Source: Brachycybe producta
Taxonomy: Eukaryota; Arthropoda; Diplopoda; Playtdesmida; Andrognathidae
Direction: 5' to 3'
NCBI GenBank assembly: GCA_036925085.1
Contig: JAUPFP010000008.1
Coordinates: 4,613,277 to 4,677,276 of the forward strand
DNA length: 64,000 nt
This document shows positions 11,789-23,816 of this stretch, piece by piece (position 1 is the stretch's first letter; each line of letters opens with the position of its first letter). Below the pieces are notes generated by a model. The model worked only from the letters and a program-made list of their open reading frames with translations. It did not search any database and was not told the origin of the DNA. A program made the translations under genes and the position numbers.

Positions 11789-13269
11789 TCACTTGGAATC
11801 CTTTCGGCCTCCCTACAAATCACGAAAAAGAAAAAAACATTTCAGTGAATAGATTTCACTTCGAAACATTCTCTCTCTTTCGAATATCTCACTTGAGCTC
11901 GTAACTGCAGCTGAAGCGAGTGAACTTTCGAACGTTCTTGTTCGAGCGAAACGTGCAAACTGGTGACCTCTTGTGTAAGTTCGTCTTTAACTTTTATCAG
12001 TTCCTCAACCATCAAAATAGAATCGACTTTATCTTTAACTGCAATAGAAAGAAAAGTTTAAAAAAGATTATGTTGTTACAGCTAAAGAAGTTTTACCTTT
12101 CTCCAGAATACTACAGAACTTCATATTGACTTTTTTCAGGTTTCCAATCTCTTCCTAAAACGACAACAAAGTAGATATTAAAATTGGTAAACGCGAAGTA
12201 AAAAAAAAATAATCCCTTTCCTTCATTTGGTTCGCTTCCGAGACGAGTTTCGATATCTGCTTGTCTTTCTCTTCTAGTTCCGCACGACATTGTAACAGCC
12301 TGACGTCTGTCGTATCTCGTTCTGGAAACTATGAACGCAAAACACAATTAAAAACCGAATAAATCCAACCAAAACCAATATGATCTACTTTTGGTTTCGT
12401 CGCTGTTTTTTTCTGTTTCTTTTCTTTCTTTGTTATGAAGGGTTCTTCTGCAACCTCTTCTTCAACGGGCTTTGTATTTGCGTTGTTGAAATTGACGCCA
12501 TTCGAAATAGGTTCTTCTACTTTTGATTTTGACTTTTTTTTCCTGTTTTTACTGGTGGCTGCTGCCGTCGTAGCTTCGTCCACCTTTGTCGTCTGCTTTA
12601 ATGTATCATAATACTGAAAAGAGAACACGTGTTAGTTGAAACGAACGCTTTGAACGATTTTCTTCCAGATTTGCCTCCTTATTTTCTTCGTAGTTCAATT
12701 TGCTTTCAAGTATCGCCTGTTCCAAATTCTTTACAAACTCTCGAGCTTCGGCCTATCGACAAATCGCGAGTAAAAACAAACATTTAAAATTGGGTTTCAA
12801 AACAAGCGATTGGAATCTTATAAGACGAGAACCTCTTCGTATTTCTTTGCGAATTCAACGTCTTTCTTCCCAGGCTTATTCTTTTGAGTTTGTTTTCCAT
12901 CTATAGTTGCTTTTGATGCGGTTTTCTTTTTAGTTTTAAAGTTAAGACCAACTGGAAGTACTTTCGGCTGCTATGTATAGAAATAGAAGCGTTTTAATAT
13001 TATACCTTAAATTAAATCAAGATAATATATAACATTCTAAATCCTTCTTTTTCTCCCTGCCCTCATTTTTTTTCCAGTATAACCTTTTTGGCGACATTTG
13101 TCGTTTCATTTTTTCCTCCTGTTTTTGTATTACTCGTCACGTTCGTCTTCTTTAGTTTTGTTTTAGTGTCCGTCGTTTGTGGCTGCGGCGACGTAACCTT
13201 CTTTTTAACTCTTCTGCTTCCTTGATCTTTCAAAACTGAGAACCTCGAAGCTTGACCGATATCCGCCAT
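11789..13269 (-). CDS. GKAP1: G-kinase-anchoring protein 1 homologue
   Basis: Eight exons: 13084-13269, 12833-12970, 12675-12752, 12389-12613, 12221-12328, 12097-12154, 11893-12038, 11789-11812; 320 aa versus about 366 in human. In vertebrates GKAP1 is a Golgi-associated coiled-coil protein that tethers cGMP-dependent protein kinase I alpha. Seen: N-terminal SRFSVLK; FVKNLEQAILESKLNYEE, equivalent to the vertebrate LEKALLLSKLEYEE; a Lys-rich middle; a C-terminal coiled coil with ELEEKDKQISKL and LTQEVTSLHVSLEQERSKV, near-identical to vertebrate LTIQVTSLHAALEQERSKV; and end GGRKDSK. The ATG lies in AAAGATGGCGGAT, a YY1/TISU-like context. Oddities: intron 3 reads as GC-AG (GAG|GCAAAT) and intron 5 (12155-12220) as GA-AG (ATGAAG|GAAAGG); no GT donor fits the frame in either. 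Confidence 0.88.
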
Positions 13270-14076
13270 CTTTGTTATTCGAATTGTTTACATTTCATGA
13301 CACCACGTGGTTTTCTTAATTCCCTGTGGGTGCCGCCATATTAGTTCACCGTGAATCCGTGATCTGGTATTAAAAAAAAATACAAGGGGGATGACACTAG
13401 GAGTGAATCTCGAACAGTATGACAAGTCGTTTTACTTTTTATTCGTGTTTTATTGGATTAATATAATTCATTTATATTCTGGATATCAATATAAACGCAG
13501 ATAAAAAGTAAAACGGCTTTCTATACTGTCCATACATAACGTTCTGCTGTGAATCTTAGTGAATCTCGTACATATTTTTCTTCTTTGTCGTCACCCTTGA
13601 AAAAAAAAATGTACTGATACCAAGGGAAACGATATAGAAGAAAATCATGTACGAGATTCACGGCAGGTTGTATGTATTACAAGTTAGTTTGAGTTTCTAT
13701 CTGCGTTTTACTGGACGCCCTGAATCGACATAAATTCAGAAAATTCAGTAAATCACGAATAAAATATAAAACGGTTTGCCATATTGTACAAGATTCACTT
13801 TTTCGTGTGTCGTATCCGTTTACTTGTACGTTTTTATGGATGGATTGCGCATCGCAATAATCATATCCATTCGTGTCTGAAAAATAGTTCTCGTATTTCA
13901 TTCGTTACAGAAACGTTTCGTCATTTTATTTTGCTATTTTATTGATACACATTAATTTGTTTATCCATGTTCTAATTCATAATAATATGAAAATATAACT
14001 GAGACCGGTTTTAATAGTTACATCGTCCTTGAAAGCGTGTTATTGCCTATATAGGCTTAAGCCTATATCACCTATG
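13270..14076. promoter_or_regulatory. Shared divergent promoter region of GKAP1 and MTHFS, with family-G repeats
   Basis: About 800 bases between the two starts. Near GKAP1 there is a palindromic E-box in ACCACGTGG (about 13312-13320) and GCCGCCATATTAG (about 13330), a YY1-like site in which the minus strand reads TAATATGGCGGC and opens a 7-codon upstream frame. The middle is two family-G copies (about 13380-13560 and 13590-13915) sharing TACGAGATTCAC, TAAAACGG and a CGTGTGTCG terminus; a third copy is at 61250-61510. No exon seen. Confidence 0.55.
13380..13915. repeat. Repeat family G, two adjacent copies
   Basis: Recurring words GTGAATCTCG, TAAAACGG, GTACGAGATTCAC and ACAAGGGGGATGACAC, in direct and inverted order. 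The related copy at 61250-61510 shares GTACGAGATT, TCGTGTGTCG and GGGGGACGAC. Confidence 0.6.
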
Positions 14077-15283
14077 ATGCCAAGTTTACTTCGTAAAGAT
14101 TGGTTACGTTTGACCTCGATTAATTGGTCAAAAATTAGTAATATAAATTTTGTAGAAGACGTAATTGCAAAGAGATTTTGTACCAGTTCTACATTAGACA
14201 TTGAGAAGATGACTGAGAAAATCAACGAAGAAAAGGGAAAGGTTCGAACGGAATCAAAAGGGAGATTGGCAACACTGTCAAGCGTTGAAAAGACTAGGCA
14301 ATCTGAGATTGTCAGGAATAAGGTGAGAATTCACAACCAATCACGTTCTTTTCGTAGCCACGTGCTTTTCGCTCATTTTCGCGGGAGATTTTATTTTTCG
14401 TTTCTCTCTTTTTAGCTGTTTGCGAATGATGTCTACAAAAACGCAAAAAGGATTTCTATTTTCTTGAGTATTGATGATGAAATTCAGACTTTGCCCATTT
14501 TGAAAGATCTTTTCGATAATGGAAAAACTGTTTTTATTCCTAGATACAGGTCAGGTCATACTTTATTACATTAAAGTGGTTTTAAAAATGTATAAACGTT
14601 CATCAAACTCTTGATTATTATGTCTCTTTCATTAGCAAAATTAAGAGAAATTTAAAAGTATATTAGAAAGTAGAAGGGTAGCTCAATCATTTAATATTAT
14701 ATTCATGTTGATATATCTTTCAAAATAAGCTTTTTATGTCAGTTTTAAAAATGACTTAACTTTAAGCAGACAATATTTTTTAAAAAGTTTATTTTAAAAT
14801 TATAATAAATTGTAATCAAAGAATTAAATAATTAATTTTGAATTTAGCACAGGAAAAATGTGTGCTATGGAAATGGTTCGACTCGACTCTTGGGATGATT
14901 ATGAGACGTTACCTTTGACCCGTTGGAACATTAAGCAACCGTCTTTGGATGACCCCAGAGAAAGTGCTCTCGACGTCGGTATGGGGCATAATTATGCAGT
15001 TTATAAATTTATTTATTAATTTATATTTTTATTATGTTGTTTTTTTCTTTATGATTTAGGTGGTTTAGATCTGGTAATCATGCCTGGTTTGGCATTTACC
15101 AAAGATGGTCACCGACTTGGACGGGGCAAAGGTCATTATGACCGATTTCTCAATCGCTATGTCAGTAGACATCAATTGAAACCAAATACGATTGCGATTG
15201 CTTTCAAGGAACAGATTTTTCCTCATATTCCTATGAGTTCAACGGATTTTCACATAAATGAGGTTTTATTTGAAGATGAGTAA
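14077..15283 (+). CDS. MTHFS: 5-formyltetrahydrofolate cyclo-ligase, with possible mitochondrial form
   Basis: Four exons: 14077-14322, 14416-14549, 14848-14978, 15060-15283, all GT-AG with consistent phases. It converts 5-formyl-THF plus ATP to 5,10-methenyl-THF, the only known route back from folinate. From the ATG at 14209 the protein is 200 aa, like human MTHFS (203). Seen: SRISIFLS-type strand as KRISIFLSIDDEIQ, FIPRYR, WNIKQP, and the ATP-site signature MPGLAFTKDGHRLGRGKGHYD. The frame stays open upstream to ATGs at 14074/14077, adding 44 residues rich in Arg, Lys, Ser and hydrophobics with no acidic residues in the first part and ending AKRFCTSS, which looks like a cleavable mitochondrial presequence. 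Two forms from alternative starts are plausible. A family-E copy sits in intron 2. Confidence 0.92.
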
Positions 15284-16441
15284 ATTGTGACATATTCATT
15301 TAGCCAGATTTTTAGCTACGTTTTTTTATTATAACAAAAATAACAAATTACAATTTAATAAAGAAACTAATTGTCATTTTTACTAATAAATTGATTTGTT
15401 CTATAAACATATCGATATGATTGGTAAATTTTATAACGTTATGACGGTTTTGATCATATGATTAAAAATATTGCAATTTTAGAGTTCTGAACACACGTGA
15501 TTCGTGAATGAAAAAACCCATGGGGAAAAAAATTACTTTCTAAATTTGTTGAATAAAGAATAAAAACAGCGCTCCAGTGATAATACGTCACACATTTGAA
15601 TCCTTGCGGTGTGAACTGCTATGGCGTTTTTCTCATTAACAACAATAATGCCATATGCGATCACTTTGCAAAATCTGTTAATCTTTTCTGTGCTTCAAAT
15701 TCTTTAGATTGGCGATAAGAGTAAAACCCATTCACCTCAACTGAGTCAAAATAGAATATTCGTCCTTGAAAAAGTTTGTTTACTTGTTATATTATTCGCG
15801 TGGGATGAACATTAGGCGCAGCAATAATCCCTATGGAAGTTTGAAATGACACTTTACGATTGTAAAAATGGTTTCATTATTAATTTTAATACATTTTGTA
15901 GTTTTTCTATATATTTTTTGTTATGAATATTGAACATAAATAATATTTGAACTTATGTTACGCTAGTATTTTCGGTTTTTTTATTTTTATATTGTTACAG
16001 CCTAAAAAAATACTAAAATTAAAATTTCTAATTTTAACAGCGACTTCTGTGTAACAGGTGTTGAGGTGTAGACGTAAGAATCTGGTAACGAACAACAGGA
16101 AGGAGGAAGACTGGAGCTAGTGAATTATCCTTCTTCTTAATGGTATTGTCTTAAATTGTGTGATTGGTCGGTCAATCCTTAGGAATGACGTCATAACAAA
16201 ATCTGTTATTTTTTATGGATCGCCAGAATTTATAAGTTTTGCAAAGTATTTTTTTTTGCTTTCAGAATTAGAATTAGAATGACTATCCCGACAGGAAAAA
16301 AATTATTTTCGTTGGTGCCGCCCCCAAAAAAGTGCCGCCCGGGGCAGACCGTCCCCCCCCCCCCCTAGCTACGCTAGTGTTCATATTCCCATCATAATAC
16401 CCACGCGTATCGATTGACAAGCCAAAAATGATCGTGGTTAA

Positions 16442-16652
16442 GCACAGGCAGTTAAAAATCTTGGAGAACTTCAGTTGGCTCTGCCCTTGTTATGACGACT
16501 GGCAACTTCTAATTGGTTTGTTGTGTGGTTCGACGTTGAAAAGGGCGGAGCATGTGACGTCAGACTACATAACCAACCAATTAGAAGTTGCACTCGTCAT
16601 AACAAGGGCGGAGCCAACTGAAGTTCTTCCCGATTTCTAACTGCCAGTGTGT
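16442..16652. repeat. Repeat family A, copy 1 (near-perfect hairpin)
   Basis: The left arm runs ACAGGCAGTTA...AACTTCAGTTGGCT...GCCCTTGTTATGACGA, and the right arm is its reverse complement, ending AACTGCCAGTGTG. The core CAACTTCTAATTGGTTTGTT is shared with copies at 16659, 20578 and 47150. MITE-like, no coding capacity. Confidence 0.88.
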
Positions 16653-16658
16653 ATAAGT

Positions 16659-16875
16659 ACCTTTAAAGACAAGCATCTGTAAACAGCTTCAGAATTTCTC
16701 TGGCTCCGCCCTTTTATGAACGTCATCAATTTCTAATTGGTTTGTTAGTGGGTCTGATGTCACATACCCGCCCTTTTTATTTTTAATTGGTTGGTATTTG
16801 GGCTGGCGTTCATAAAAATGTGGAGCTAAAGAGATTCTGAAGCTGTCTACAGATGCCTTTCCTTTAAGGCCGAGA
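16659..16875. repeat. Repeat family A, copy 2
   Basis: Arms GCATCTGTAAACAGCTTCAG and CTGAAGCTGTCTACAGATGC flank the family core (GCCCTTTTATGAACGTCATC, TTTCTAATTGGTTTGTTA). It lies immediately next to copy 1 but its outer arms are different sequence. Confidence 0.85.
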
Positions 16876-17511
16876 CATGACATAATCACCTTATTGGATG
16901 GTTAGACAAGCCTTGTTTTCATTAGGTTTCGTCACTTGCCCCCTCCTCCTAATTCTGGACTCAAACCTTTGCGGCTTCTGTTGTGTGCAACCCCCTACAG
17001 GCTACACGGTATAAGTAAGTGTGCAACCAAAAAGCTGAAAAAGTAATAAATCTTTCAAATTATTTTTTTCCTCGTCGCTGTGTCACATTTCCGTTTCTTA
17101 AATTTGGCGGGAAACGAGTTTATTATTTGTTGTAGGTAGGGAGTAGGTAAAATAAATTTAACATGAATACATAGGTAGAGATTATTGCGGCGCTCAATTA
17201 CAGAACCTATATAAAGGGCTGTTGCTGGCGCCGTTCGCCGCATTTATTTTCAGTGATAACGAAGTTTTAGTTGTGGGTTTTTTTTTTCCGTCTCAGTTTT
17301 TACCTGAATTAATAATATAAATTGAAAGTGAAACTTTTGAAGTGTTTGATAACCAGCAACAACACTTCTGTATTTGTTTATGCTTGTAATTATTACATTT
17401 GAAACGGCTTCCTTCAATAGAAAACGTAATTTTTTAGTTTATTTATTGATTCGTATGAAGAAGAAAAGAAGTTTTTAAATATATAGCAAACTGTCAAAAA
17501 TATTTCTAAAA

Positions 17512-19253
17512 ATGTCATTTAGTGCCGAACCACTCAATAGAAATCCGTTTGATTTCAATCGCGATAATATTAATGATATTAGCTCAACCGAAGAAGATCT
17601 GTCTCATGACGTTCGGCAGAGACGTCCGAGTCTCCGTGAACGAAGGATTTCACGTCTTGGTGATGAAACGGTTTCTTTGGAAGCGAACCTTCAGCTCAGA
17701 ATTCCTTCATCTTACGGGAATGGTGCTGTAGCTGTGGTGTCGGCACCTGTTGCTGCTGTGATTCCATTCGTTCCTGGGCCATCATCATCATCATCGTCGT
17801 CGTCGTTACAGACTCCGGTTCAAGTAGCCGTTGAAAGCGAACTTCTTTTCGAAAACTTTCTCTTGGAAGAAATTCGAAATGAAGGACTTGAAGAACCGCC
17901 TGATTTTCAACCTGGTTCTTACGTTAGAAATAATACGGCCGCCGTTCTTACCGGAACCGAACCGTCTTTTCATATGGACCAATTCTTCAATTCTACGGCT
18001 CATAAGTAATTTTTTTTAAATATAATTTTGATATTGAAAATGTAATTTCGCAGATTTCACCGAATTTGGATCTAGAACCTTTTCAGATTCTTAAAAACTA
18101 CTAAAATAATATTTGAAATCCCCTCTTGTGATTTTTTTTTTTATTTGAGGAAGTTGAAGGCCTAGGGCGAACAATAACGATCTGATTCCAATACAAAAAT
18201 CACTGCAGTTCCGGTCTTTTTTTTTTAAAAAATTGTTATCAAACTTTTGGCTGAAAACCTAGGATTCAAATCTGAGCGAAATTTTGCTTTGTATATTTTG
18301 ATTTATTATTGTCTGGATAATCTGACAGGAACATTTTTATGGGTTAATAATGCATTCTTACTTAAAGTCTGCAATTTATATTCGTAATACTTTTTTTTTT
18401 TAAACAAAAAAAAATTTTCAAAATGGCGTCACAAGACGAAAATGAAACAAAGAACAAGTTCAGACTTGGCTGATGCAATAACATGTTCAGACAAGCTCAA
18501 ACTTGTTTTTTTGACGCCATTACGTTTGGTTAATTGTCATTGGTTAATAGTTATTGTCGTTGACACGCCCATTTGATTTTCTTCTTCTTCTGACGTTGCT
18601 AGTGATGTCATAAGTGTTGTAGCTCAGAAGTTGTCCATAACCTAATTTCATTTTCGTCATGGAAACAACGGAAGTTGGGGGGGGGGAAAGGCTTGGAAAG
18701 GTGGTGACTTATACTTAAGGCTTTTTTTTCAATATAGAAAGTTGGGGGGGGGGGGAAACTTTTGTGGCTTGTTTGCCACAGTCCTATAGCTGAGTATAGG
18801 CGGTCAATTCCGACTTGTCAATCCTGAGCATGGACAAATAAATGTACACAGTTTTTTTTTTCAATTGACAAAGCTATGCAATGATGTTAAAATAAGCAAT
18901 TAATTAAAACAAGAGAGATAAAAATAGGCAGTGACCACATAATACAAGCCAGAATTGACTGTGTGTATGTGTGTGTACCTGTCTTTTAAACCATATTAAG
19001 TTGTAAACTACAGAATCTCGGTAATCATGACTTCCGGCTAATCCGGACAGGCTTTTGTCATGATATGTTTCTTTTTTTTAGTTTATCAGTGGTTTTTTTT
19101 TTTACTTTTAATTTTTTAATTTAATTAAAGTAAAAACCCGGTAGTTTTCCGCATTATTTGGACTTTCGGTAATTCGGTCCCATTTAGTCCGGATACCTGA
19201 GATTCTACTGTAATACGTTTATAAAAAAAAGTTAAGTGAAACTAATTCTACTC

Positions 19254-19284
<31 letters not shown>

Positions 19285-22200
19285 ACTACCTGTTGTCCTT
19301 TTATGAGTTGGCGCCTAAACATTTAAACTAGTTTAAATTTTTCTACCGGAATCATAACCGTATATGAATGACGTCATCTCTACAGTTATTCTTATAGTAA
19401 TTAGTTCCTCAGTTAGTTCCTGTTCCGAATAATTTTATTATTAGTAGTTATTTATAAACGTTTATATTTTGTAACGGAATCCGAAATAATGCAGATGACG
19501 TCACAAGTTATATAGTTATATAGAACAACAATTATGTGTGTGTGTGTGACGTCACTTTACGTTTACAATGAGGAAAGTGATTCCGTTTATCAAAATTGTG
19601 ATCCATCGGTTTGATTAATTTTTTTTTCTAAACTTATTAAAAACTGACAATTTTTTATTATCTTTTTCATTTGTACCATTTTCACTTTCTGTAAGATTTT
19701 ATCATAAATTGGTACAAACATATGACACCTGTTCACAACTATATTGGGGGGTTGGGTGGTCCACCCTTTTTTTTACCTATGCGCTCACCTCTAATTAACC
19801 CAATCCAAACACCAAATTATAATTAATTATGTCTGTGTCTTATGGTTTTTTTAAAAAAAAAAACGTTACAGAAAATTAGCGACGTGATGAAAATATAATC
19901 AGTTTATTCGTTCGGTTGCCATTTGTAACGTTAATTTGTTGTAACGTTTACATTAACGTAAGACAACATTGTGACAAACAGCAGATCTTTAAACGTTTCT
20001 TTATACGTTCTGTTATTCATCGATTTGCCCAGCAGTATATTGTTACGTCAAGTAGTAATGTACTGTGACGTCACACCGCTGCTAGCTAAATCGCTGAACG
20101 CCGGAAATGTATGTCGATTGACTAGACACAGGCGCTTAACTCTTGCCTTGTCTTGCTCTCGCAAAAACCGTCAATCTATGCGACACATCATTCAGATTTT
20201 TTCAGTTCAATGTAAAGATTGAAGTGGATATTTCTGGTCGAGCAGCAGGTCGTCGTTCGAGTCAATATTGAAGAGTAAAACAAACAAACAAATCCAGTTA
20301 ACAAAATTCACCACATACACTAATTTTGGCATTAAAAAGCCATGGATGGACAAGCCAAAAACCCCTGTTTTACTCTTTTGTGTCCTCCCCCCCCCCCCCT
20401 TGATTATCACGTGTGAGTTTGTTGTTGTTATTGGATGACGAATATGCTTTCGTTTTTTTTTTTTCATTTTATGTGGAATGTCTCACTAGATGAGAATTTC
20501 TAATTTTTCTTCTAAAAGAAAAGTTAAAAGAAATAGTGTAGGAGGAGGTTTATTACGACATTTCTCCTCGTTTATAATACAGGCAGTTCTGCGCAGCGTT
20601 ATGATTTCATTAGCCCAGCCCTTTTATGAACGTCATCAATTTCTAATTGGTTTGTTATTTGGTCTGACGCTCATAAAAGGGGCGGGCAAACGAAATCTTA
20701 GTGCTGGGCAGAACTGCCTGCATTTATAATAAGCGATGTTTGATAGGAGGAGAAAAAAACCATCTTTCAAGGTTTCTAGGGCAATGTCTTTTGAAAATAT
20801 AACTCAAGTTCATTGACTTGTTATATTAAGCAACACCTGTGCAATAAATACAATAAGTAAATATTAGTAAAAATTCTTCTAGAATTAAAAAAAAAAACCA
20901 TTTCTATACTCGAACACATCCAATTCAGTCATAAATTTTATGTTTTGTAATTTACAAGAAAAGTTTGATTTGTAAATTCGTTCCGTATGTATCCGCAAAT
21001 GTACGAGAAAGTGAGCGGCTACGAAATGCGCGAAATGGTTAATAGTTCGGTGGCCGTCAACAACATGATAGCAACGGGTGTTAACGTTGATGTGGCGTTG
21101 GATACAGGTGACAATGTAGAGGTTATGGTTAACACGAGAGATGTGGAGACGCAAACCGATCTCCATCGTCCTTCTTCTTCTTCTTCTTCTATTGAATCCG
21201 AATCGTCCACCTCACTGAATCTACCACAACCACACGAAAGGTAAATCAGTGTTGTTGATCCACTTTCAAACACAATTGAATTTTATAAGAAGAATGTTTT
21301 TTTTTAAAGGGGGGGGGGGGAGGGTCGTTCAACTTTCATTTTGATATTTGGTCAAATGGTGAACCCGGGTGTATCAGTTCCGTTAGAAAAAGATCTTGAC
21401 CACCGCCACCACCACCACCACCGTCGAACACGTCTTCAGTTTTTATTCTCATACAATAAATTGTAGTTAGTAAAAAGAGGAGCTCTTAGAAAAGTAACAG
21501 AAAAGTTAGAAAACAAATTGTTTTCTTTATTGTTTCTTCTAAATAATTCTTCTGAAATAATTTAGAAATGCATTCATATAAACGTTATTACTCTTTATTA
21601 TGAGATAACTGTGCTTTATAGTTTTTTTTTTTAATTATTTGCCAAACAATCACAAAAATGTTGTCGGGTGATCGTGAAAATGTTGCTACTTTGTGTATTT
21701 CCTACGGTATCAGGTGAGTTTTTTTTTAAAAAAATAATAAATGGTGTGAAAAATTCTGAAATTCCTTAACTTGAACTTTTAACTTGATCATGGCCTTATT
21801 CAAAACGTGGATATATACAAATCAAACCTAATATTGATAAACACATCACCTATTTTATGAAACTACTACTATATCTATGAAAACTTCACGATAATACCAG
21901 TAGCCGATGACTTATAGCAATCATTATAGGCCTTTTCACGGCGAACCACTTTTGGTGATCAACTTTCATGGCAAAATCCAATTTGCTTAATTGTTGCCAA
22001 AAACCGATTCCTCGAGTCGACTGCAGTGGTTGGAAAGTGGTCCTAATGTTGTTAAATGAACTGCAAAAAAAAAAACCTTGGGTTGTGTGGTCGATTTTGA
22101 CGACAAGCCAACTGCATTTTGCAGTCCAACTCGACCACAGAAAGTGGCTCATGTGAAAAGGTCCTAAGGATACAACCGTTAAAAGTTCAAAAGCAACGAT

Positions 22201-23816
22201 TTAGAATATTAGAGTAAATCTTTTTCTTTTTTTCGATCATTTTGTTTTTATTGTTTTAAGATTTAATCATTATAAATATGAATCAGTAAAATTATTAGAG
22301 GGAATAAAGCAACACATTCATTCATTGATAATGAATTGATGGATGATAAAAAAAAATGAGTCATTCGTTGGTTTATTTATAAAAATGTAATAATTATGTA
22401 TGACGTTAAATGAGGGAAGTAACAAATTTTAATAAATTGGGAGCCATCTTATTTTGCATTGACGAAAGTCACTTATACAGTAGTATGAGTAACGTGTACG
22501 AGCTTATACATGTGGCACACGTGAGGACATTGACCTTTTCGTTGAGTGTTGTTCCTTTGCAACCAAAAAAAAACAACATTCTCCCTTATAATATATACAT
22601 TCCTATACAGTTATTCACACATAATATTTATGTTATTGAGATTATTATTAATGAAGTGCACACGATATTCCTTTCAATCTTCCATTCGGAAAAATCTAGA
22701 AGTGCTTCTAGACAATTATGTAAAAAAGAATTTCCGGATCTGCTTTGATTTTGCCATTTGCTTATATGAGGTCGCAGAAAGCGGTAACCATTTTACAAAC
22801 GTGACGTCATACTGAAGACTGCCATATTCAATTTAATCTTCTCAAAGATATTGTCATTCCGAACATTTTTTTTTTGTTGTTTAAAGACACTCATCCAACA
22901 CCTTATTTCCGGAAGTTTCTTTATTATTTTTAAACAGATAATGGATATTTTATTTAAGTTTCCGGGCAGAGCTATTTTACTTTCCTAGTTTATTTTATAA
23001 TTTTTTAAAAAAAAATTTGCATAAACGACTTTATTTGATAGGAAGTTAGTATAGAAATAAAGGTTGAAATTGTTTCAACTTTTTTTCAAATTAGAAAAAT
23101 TTTATTTTCATCCAGTTAGTGAAATGACGTCATAGCAGTGGTCAAATTATGTGTTTATTTAATAAATAAAATACGTTTCTTTTTTCTTCTTCTCGTTATT
23201 ATAGCACACCTGTTGGTTTTACTAATCCGATTTTTGCAGACGAAGGAAGGAGACTTCGTTTCATTGCCGATAGTTTTTCTCGATCTCCGGAAAGAAATGC
23301 GGTTCGCGATCGAGCTAGTGCCGTACGTCAGATTGTACCATTTGTTCTAAAAATCTAACTTTCTAAAATTCGCTTAGTGTTTTTTTTTTAAATAATCTCA
23401 GATTAACTTGGAGATGTTGACTCAGGACAATTTCATGGACTTGCTCAACGGTCTGTTTCCAGAAGGAGTGATCACTCTTGAAAGGATCGTCGTTCTCTTC
23501 TTTTACTGTAGGGATGTGGCAATCAGAGCTCTACGTTACAAGGCCAAAGATTACTTTCGTCGATTCCTCGAGTGGTCCGTTGCTTACATTGTTCAGCGAA
23601 TCTGTTGTTGGGTTCATCAGCACGGAGGATGGGTGAGTGACATGGAGCAGACGAGTAGCAACGGTGGTAATAACGATTTTTTGTTTTGTTTTCGTATTGT
23701 AGGCCGTTGTTCTTTCGTCTTCCATCAACTATGTCTCTAAACTAGGTGCAATATTAACTGCTATCGGTATTACTATGCTTATCGCCGGAATCGTTCTCAA
23801 ATGGAAGAAGGGGTAA
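17512..23816 (+). CDS. BCL2-family multidomain protein, BAK/BOK-like, with three candidate first exons
   Basis: Shared exons: 23205-23334, 23402-23632, 23703-23816. Candidate first exons, each with its own ATG and each ending in phase 2 at a GT donor: 17512-18005, 20987-21240, 21658-21713, giving proteins of 322, 242 or 176 aa. These proteins permeabilise the mitochondrial outer membrane in apoptosis. Seen: in the long form an alpha-1-like helix (LLFENFLLEEIRNEGL, residues about 113-128); a BH3 in GRRLRFIADSFSR, comparable with BAK GRQLAIIGDDINR; a BH1 region GLFPEGVITLERIVVLFFY; BH2 CCWVHQHGGW; and a C-terminal membrane anchor GAILTAIGITMLIAGIVL followed by KWKKG. The canonical NWGR of BH1 is ITLER here and the BH3 Gly is Ala. 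The donor at 23335 (ATT|GTACCA) is weak but closes the phase. Pro- versus anti-apoptotic role is inferred only from BAK/BOK resemblance. Confidence 0.82.
18418..18527. repeat. Short inverted-repeat element in intron 1 of the BCL2-like gene
   Basis: Ends AAATGGCGTCACAA and TTTTGACGCCATTA are complementary over about 11 bases; inner parts (ACAAGTTCAGACTTG, CAAGCTCAAACTTGT) also pair. MITE-like; only this copy noticed. Confidence 0.55.
19250..19287. repeat. Poly-C plus AC dinucleotide run
   Basis: About 18 cytosines followed by about nine AC units, inside intron 1 of the BCL2-like gene. Other homopolymer G/C runs occur nearby (18678, 18745, 20390, 21310). Confidence 0.9.
20578..20725. repeat. 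Repeat family A, copy 3
   Basis: Outer arms ATACAGGCAGTTCTG and CAGAACTGCCTG flank the family core GCCCTTTTATGAACGTCATC and CTAATTGGTTTGTTATTTGG. It lies between candidate first exons 1 and 2 of the BCL2-like gene. Confidence 0.85.
21926..22168. repeat. Repeat family D, copy 1
   Basis: Terminal inverted repeats AGGCCTTTTCAC and GTGAAAAGGTCCT, sub-terminal GAACCACTTTTGGTGATC and CGACCACAGAAAGTGGCTC, with internal GACAAGCCAACTGCATTTTG. Related copies at 31124-31320, 44527-44762 and 56890-57105. hAT-like in look, but I found no clear target-site duplication. Confidence 0.75.

Larger units (their letters stand above)
15284..17511. other. Intergenic region with two tandem family-A hairpin repeats
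   Basis: About 2.2 kb. It holds polyadenylation-like AATAAA just after MTHFS (about 15357), two neighbouring palindromic repeats (16442-16652 and 16659-16875) and the presumed promoter of the BCL2-like gene. The open frames at 16428 and 16689 lie inside the repeats. Confidence 0.6.

Noticed and set aside
19971-20222. 83-codon open frame in BCL2-like intron 1
   Set aside because: No acceptor, donor phase or motif linking it to the gene; likely chance.
20987-21240. Treating the 20987-21240 exon as a separate small gene
   Set aside because: It ends in a clean GT donor in phase 2 compatible with the BH3 exon, has no stop before the donor and no other partner exon nearby.
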